DNA from: Mangifera indica
Lineage: Eukaryota; Streptophyta; Magnoliopsida; Sapindales; Anacardiaceae
Direction: 5' to 3'
NCBI RefSeq assembly: GCF_011075055.1
Contig: NW_025401096.1
Coordinates: forward strand, 310,001-374,000
Length of the DNA: 64,000 bases
Part shown: one piece after another, positions 59,816 through 64,000 of the stretch
Layout of the letters: each line of letters begins with the position of its first letter
How positions within the stretch are numbered: the first letter of the stretch is position 1
Translations under genes and position numbers: made by a program
The notes under the pieces: model-generated
Told to the model about the DNA's origin: nothing
What the model saw: the letters and a program-made list of their open reading frames with translations, nothing else
Databases searched by the model: none

Positions 59816-61209
59816 TACCAATTTACTAAAAATTATAGTGAAGCATAAATTCTTAAAACCACCCCTCATTTTCAGGTAACCGCCCAAACTATCCCATTCA
59901 CCGAGAATGAATTATTCCAAACAACTCCAGGCTTTTTCAAAACCTGTTTAAACACCCATTTTAATACTAATTATGTCAAACTCTGTTTAATAATGTTAAA
60001 TTAACTTCATTTCTGATAAATGAAAGAAAAATCACAAATAAAAATAACAGTAAAAAAAACAAATAATTATAATTACTTTATAATTATTATAGTAAGAAAA
60101 GAAAAAACCTAATGTAGTTTATCATTCACTATAAAAGTGACGTGTATTTGTATTTAATTAGATATTCGGATATTGTATAATTATATAATTTGATGATTTT
60201 AAGTAAAAAATAAAGTAATATTCAATCATATAGTATTTTATTTCTAATTACCTAATTAAATATTTAAAATTAAATACACGTAATATTACTTATATTGATA
60301 TTACGAGAAAACAGTAATTTCATTATAAAAATTATTATATAATTGAATATTCAAAGCTCAAATAAACATGGATGGATCCATCTCTTATATTTTTTCATGC
60401 CACCTTCCACTGCTAGTAGGCATACGAAGCCACTGATACATGATCAAGAGTACAAGCTAAAATAGCATATCGTTTATATATGAACCTATGGTCTAAATTG
60501 AGCCAAAATCAAGCTCATGTTGCTTGAGTTTGGCCCTCTCGGTGGGCTAATGAACTCACGGTTGGGCTTAAATAAACAATTAATAAACCTCTAAATTAAT
60601 AATAATATAATAATTATGTGAAATATTTTACTATATGATTTGTTTTAAGAAAAGCAATAAAATGTTCAAATATTCAATACATTAATAGAAATATTTATTT
60701 CTGGAAACATTGGTCAAGAGAGTACCATAGTCCATAGGGTCCATCTCAAATTATTTATCTCTTAATGTTCTCTCTTCATATTAAGTACATAATTAAGTCA
60801 ATATAAACATAATCACCTTCGAAATTGTAGACCAACTCAGCGACTAATTAATAATAACCATAAAAGATAAGCACACGACTCTAAATTGGTTCAAATTTGT
60901 TACATCAAATGTGCAAAACAAATTTCATCAAAGATCAAATAAAAATTTGATCTTAAATTATTTAACCTTTTAAATCCACCCACACTTAGAAATTTTTAAT
61001 ATGTAAGAAATTTTTAATATGTAAGAGTAATGATATATGCATTTAGTTTTAAATATCTAAATTATATACATTATATCATTAAGTATTATTTTATATATAA
61101 TTTAAATAGTTAATTAACTATTCAAAATTAGATGTACATAATTTTATTTCGTACGGTAATCACGCAATAAACTTTAGAAATATAATAAAGTTCTCCCACA
61201 GAAGATTTT
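59816..61209. other. Intergenic DNA between tRNA-like gene and PCR-5
   Basis: Counterpart of 45649-47896 with about 890 bp deleted at 60695. It includes the exon-4-like PCR relic near 60395-60440 (CATGCCACCTTCCAC) and AT-rich DNA. No intact gene. Confidence 0.55.
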
Positions 61210-63314
61210 CTATCTTTTCATGCCACCTTCCACAAAAGGAGGAACAACTTCCATGGCCACTCCCCGATTTTGCCTTTCCATATTACCTTGCCATCCTATC
61301 AGAAAATGATAATCCAATTCATAATTTAAAATTCAATGATCCATTTCATATAATAATAAAAATTATATATATCTATTTTAAATACATAAATGATATAAAT
61401 TTGATATGTATTATTAAATGATGACCAAGAGATTTGTTCCCACTTAAGGTTAAATGTAATCCTCAACTTATACCCTCTAACTTTCAAAAACTTAAACTCC
61501 CACCCATTAACAAAATTACATTAAAAAGCTTAATTAATGTTAAGGGTAAATTTGATATTGAACAAAAAGAATTTTAAAAATTAAAATTTTATTACATTTT
61601 CCTCCATTTGTTTGAAAATCTAATAATTTCCCTTTACCCAAAGTTTGAAATGTGGCAATTTCACCTCTAAGGTTTTGAAACCATAGCTGGAGGAGGCGAA
61701 ACTTTCCATCTTTGTTGTCTCTGACTGCGTTGGCTCTCCCTCTTGCTTATCTCCTCTTGCCTATTTGTTCCCACCTACCGATGACAGTGATTTCCTCCGA
61801 CGAAGATGAAATCGTCTTTGTCGGAGTGTTTTCGTCTGAAAAGAGGATGGTCTCCGATGAAAACATTGTTTTCGTCAGAGGTAATCGCTTTAATCAGTGG
61901 GTGGAAACAAGTCGACAGGGAGAGATAATCTGGGTGGGAGGATGAACGTAGCCGAATATGGTGAATTTGTCACCTTCGACGATAGTTTCAAAACTCTAGG
62001 GGTGAAATTATTACTTTTCAAACTTTTGGTGGGAAAAATTATTAGATTTTCAAATTAAAAAGGCAAAATATAATAAAACTTTATTTTTTAATTTATTTTT
62101 TGTTAAATAACAGTTTTGTTCTTAATTTTAACTGAAAATTTTAATAGAATTTATAGGTAGGACTTTGGGTTTTTGAAAGTTAGAGTTTGAGAGTATACCT
62201 AACCTTGGGTGGGAACAAGTCTTTTGGCCTTAAATGATAAGATCACTTTAAATTAAAGATAAAATAATACCCAACCATATAATAACATATAATATATATT
62301 TATTTGTATATTATAAAATAAATACGTACCAATAGACATGTCAAATCCACGTCTTTTGAGCTCGCGATATTCTTGACAAAGGCCACAGGCTTGGCAGAAA
62401 AAATGAACCAAGCAGTCGCAACAAGGGGTCTCTTCTAGCTTGAACTGTTGCCGCATCTTTTTGCGATAGCAGCAAGTGTAGCAAAATGTTAAACCAGTTA
62501 CCGCACCAAGTAGAAGATAAAGTACTCCCGCTGTAGCACAAGCTGCAACAAAAACCAAGAATGGGCGGTAAAAAATATTAGAGTAATATTATGTGAACTA
62601 TAAAGAAGTATTATTAGAAACTATTACGTATTATCATATTTGTGATTACATATTATTATATTTTTAAATTTAAAATCTTTTAATTACATAATAATACATA
62701 CATATTTTAATCCATTGTAAGTTCGTAACTTACAAGTATATCCTCGGTCTGCAATCTCAGCAACTCGGCCAAAAGTGATGCATGGACACCAAATCGTCAA
62801 CCAACCTGTCAAACAATAATCAGATTAATCATTTTGAAGCCTTGAGGTGGCTGTCCGGAGGGCGGTATTAATTCGAGCTGAATCAAATTCAAGTTTAGAA
62901 TAAATCAAGTTCAACATGGTTTGTTAGAGAGTTGAACTCATTTTTAAAATTGTTCGAGTTTGACTTATTTGAGGAGAGCTAAACTTAAAAACTTGATTTG
63001 ATATTATAAATAGGTAAACAAAAAAAATTAAAATAACATTGTTTTAATATATATTGATTAAAATAATAATATTTTAGTTAATTCGAATTAAAATTTTCTA
63101 GACTCACATGTTTGATGAGTCGAACATTCCCTAAATTTGAATTTAAAAATATTCAAATCCTAGACTCAAATTCAATCTTATTTCGAATTCATTGAAAATG
63201 ATGCTCATTTTATCTTGAAGTGGAACAATTAATGAACTTACAGGTGGAGCAGTTAGAGAAGCGGTCGCAAAGTCCAGAAGACCAAGCTTCCAATTTGGGG
63301 TTCGCTGAATCCAT
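61210..63314 (-). CDS. PCR: PCR-5: PLANT CADMIUM RESISTANCE-like protein, 147 aa, with lost cysteines
   Basis: Exons at 63242-63314, 62734-62805, 62330-62542 and 61210-61295 join in frame (444 nt, GT-AG). The protein starts [21 protein letters not shown]. The second cysteine of the CDCFSDC block is arginine. The signature that reads CCLTFWCPC in PCR-4 reads CWLTIWCPC (25-33), so the CxxxxCPC core cysteine is tryptophan. Exon 3 is regular (SCATAGVLYLLL, then [37 protein letters not shown]). It ends VEGGMKR. Intron 3 holds the same MULE-type element as PCR-4, and a TATA box lies about 80 bp upstream. The frame is open, but the loss of two family cysteines suggests relaxed constraint or altered metal binding. 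It is a tandem duplicate of PCR-4. Confidence 0.82.
61423..62229. mobile_element. MULE-type non-autonomous element in PCR-5 intron 3
   Basis: Begins GACCAAGAGATTTGTTCCC, ends as the inverted GGCCAAAAGACTTGTTCCC, and is flanked by TTAAATGAT at 61414-61422 and 62230-62238. It is the same insertion as 48128-48941, copied with the gene. The plus-strand frame 61712-61945 covers its core and has no family resemblance I know. Confidence 0.85.
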
Positions 63315-63389
63315 GGCGTTGGAGGATTAGGATTCTATTGGAAATGGTACCAGGAAGAGAGTTGATATGCTGGCCAAGCGTCCTTGGTG

Positions 63390-63398
63390 GTTTATATA
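63390..63398 (-). promoter_or_regulatory. TATA box of PCR-5
   Basis: TATATAAA on the minus strand about 78 bp upstream of the start codon, in the same CCTTGGTGG context as PCR-2 and PCR-4. Confidence 0.65.
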
Positions 63399-63482
63399 AT
63401 GAAATTCCATTGCTAGGGTAACAATTTACTGCAAAGACTGGCACGCATGAACACCCAAAGACAAAGTCTTTTAAGACAAGGA

Positions 63483-64000
63483 AAATTGAAATTTTTACTC
63501 TCATTTGGGCTCATGTGTATATTTATATCACATTTTTTACTTTCTAAATATTTTTACTACTTTATATGATAGAATATATAAATTGTCTTTATCTTTAACC
63601 TTGAAAAGTCAAAACAAAGTTTACAGTATTACTTGCTTTTAATGCATTATAGAGAGGAGAACATGTATAAATATTTAGTATCAGTATTTGAAACAAGATT
63701 TATATATGTGTGTTGGATAAGAGCAAGTAAATTTAAAATTATTGAGTTTACATTTTTTAGATTAAATATATAAAAATTGTAAATTCAGTTGATCTTATCT
63801 ACTGAAATTTTGGTTGATGTCAATCTTATATTAAAGCAGCACATGAAAAGATAATCCAAGAAACCACCCATGAAGAGCATGCACTGAAATACTTGGTGTT
63901 GAATATGGAAAAAATACATCAATATATATATCCCAATTGTTGCAATTTTAAAAATGAAAAAAATGTCAGAAAATTGATTTTGGCAAGAAAAATTATTTTC
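63483..64000. other. Unique DNA at right edge
   Basis: Similarity to the unit around 50240 stops at about 63482. The remaining 518 bases are AT-rich, and I see no gene, repeat or transposon motif in them. Confidence 0.5.

Overview
This is nuclear DNA from a flowering plant, most likely a eudicot. It is AT-rich, the genes have short GT-AG introns, one tRNA gene has the plant initiator-methionine form, and Ty3/gypsy, Ty1/copia, hAT and Mutator-like transposons are abundant. I cannot name the species. The only host protein family I recognise is PLANT CADMIUM RESISTANCE (PCR; PLAC8 / cell-number-regulator superfamily). All copies lie on the minus strand and all full copies have four coding exons.

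The window is an old tandem array of one module, built as tRNA-iMet, then a relic of a second PCR lineage, then a PCR gene. Three PCR copies read through: PCR-2 (19549-20331, 170 aa), PCR-4 (47897-50074, 153 aa) and PCR-5 (61210-63314, 147 aa). PCR-1 (5442-6214) is a pseudogene with a stop and a frameshift. PCR-3 (35926-36011) is a lone last exon. An older lineage survives as one exon 3 (52388-52596) and several exon-4-like scraps. The tRNA is intact at 45577-45648, has its anticodon changed to CAA at 59744-59815, and survives as scraps at about 3905 and 50586-50730.

Two large direct duplications are visible. Segment 1-15463 recurs as 30916-45394 (period about 30.9 kb) and segment 42880-50240 recurs as 56167-63482 (period about 14 kb). 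The first includes a 6.2-kb hAT transposon (26233-32431, 8-bp target duplication); its other copy is cut by the window start and ends at 1447. A minus-strand gypsy element is present three times (9728-15408, 39045-45343, 56167-59509). Two degenerate copia elements flank PCR-2 (15466-18750 and 21413-25480). A young LTR element with a deleted interior and near-identical 996-bp LTRs sits at 52651-55354. MULE-type elements with 9-bp target duplications sit in intron 3 of PCR-4 and PCR-5 and inside the third gypsy copy.

The intact PCR proteins should be small cysteine-rich membrane proteins linked to Cd/Zn handling. The transposons all look defective, because their frames carry stops and frameshifts. 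The main biological interest is the birth-and-death history of the PCR/tRNA-iMet module, the altered tRNA, and the PCR copy that has lost two conserved cysteines.
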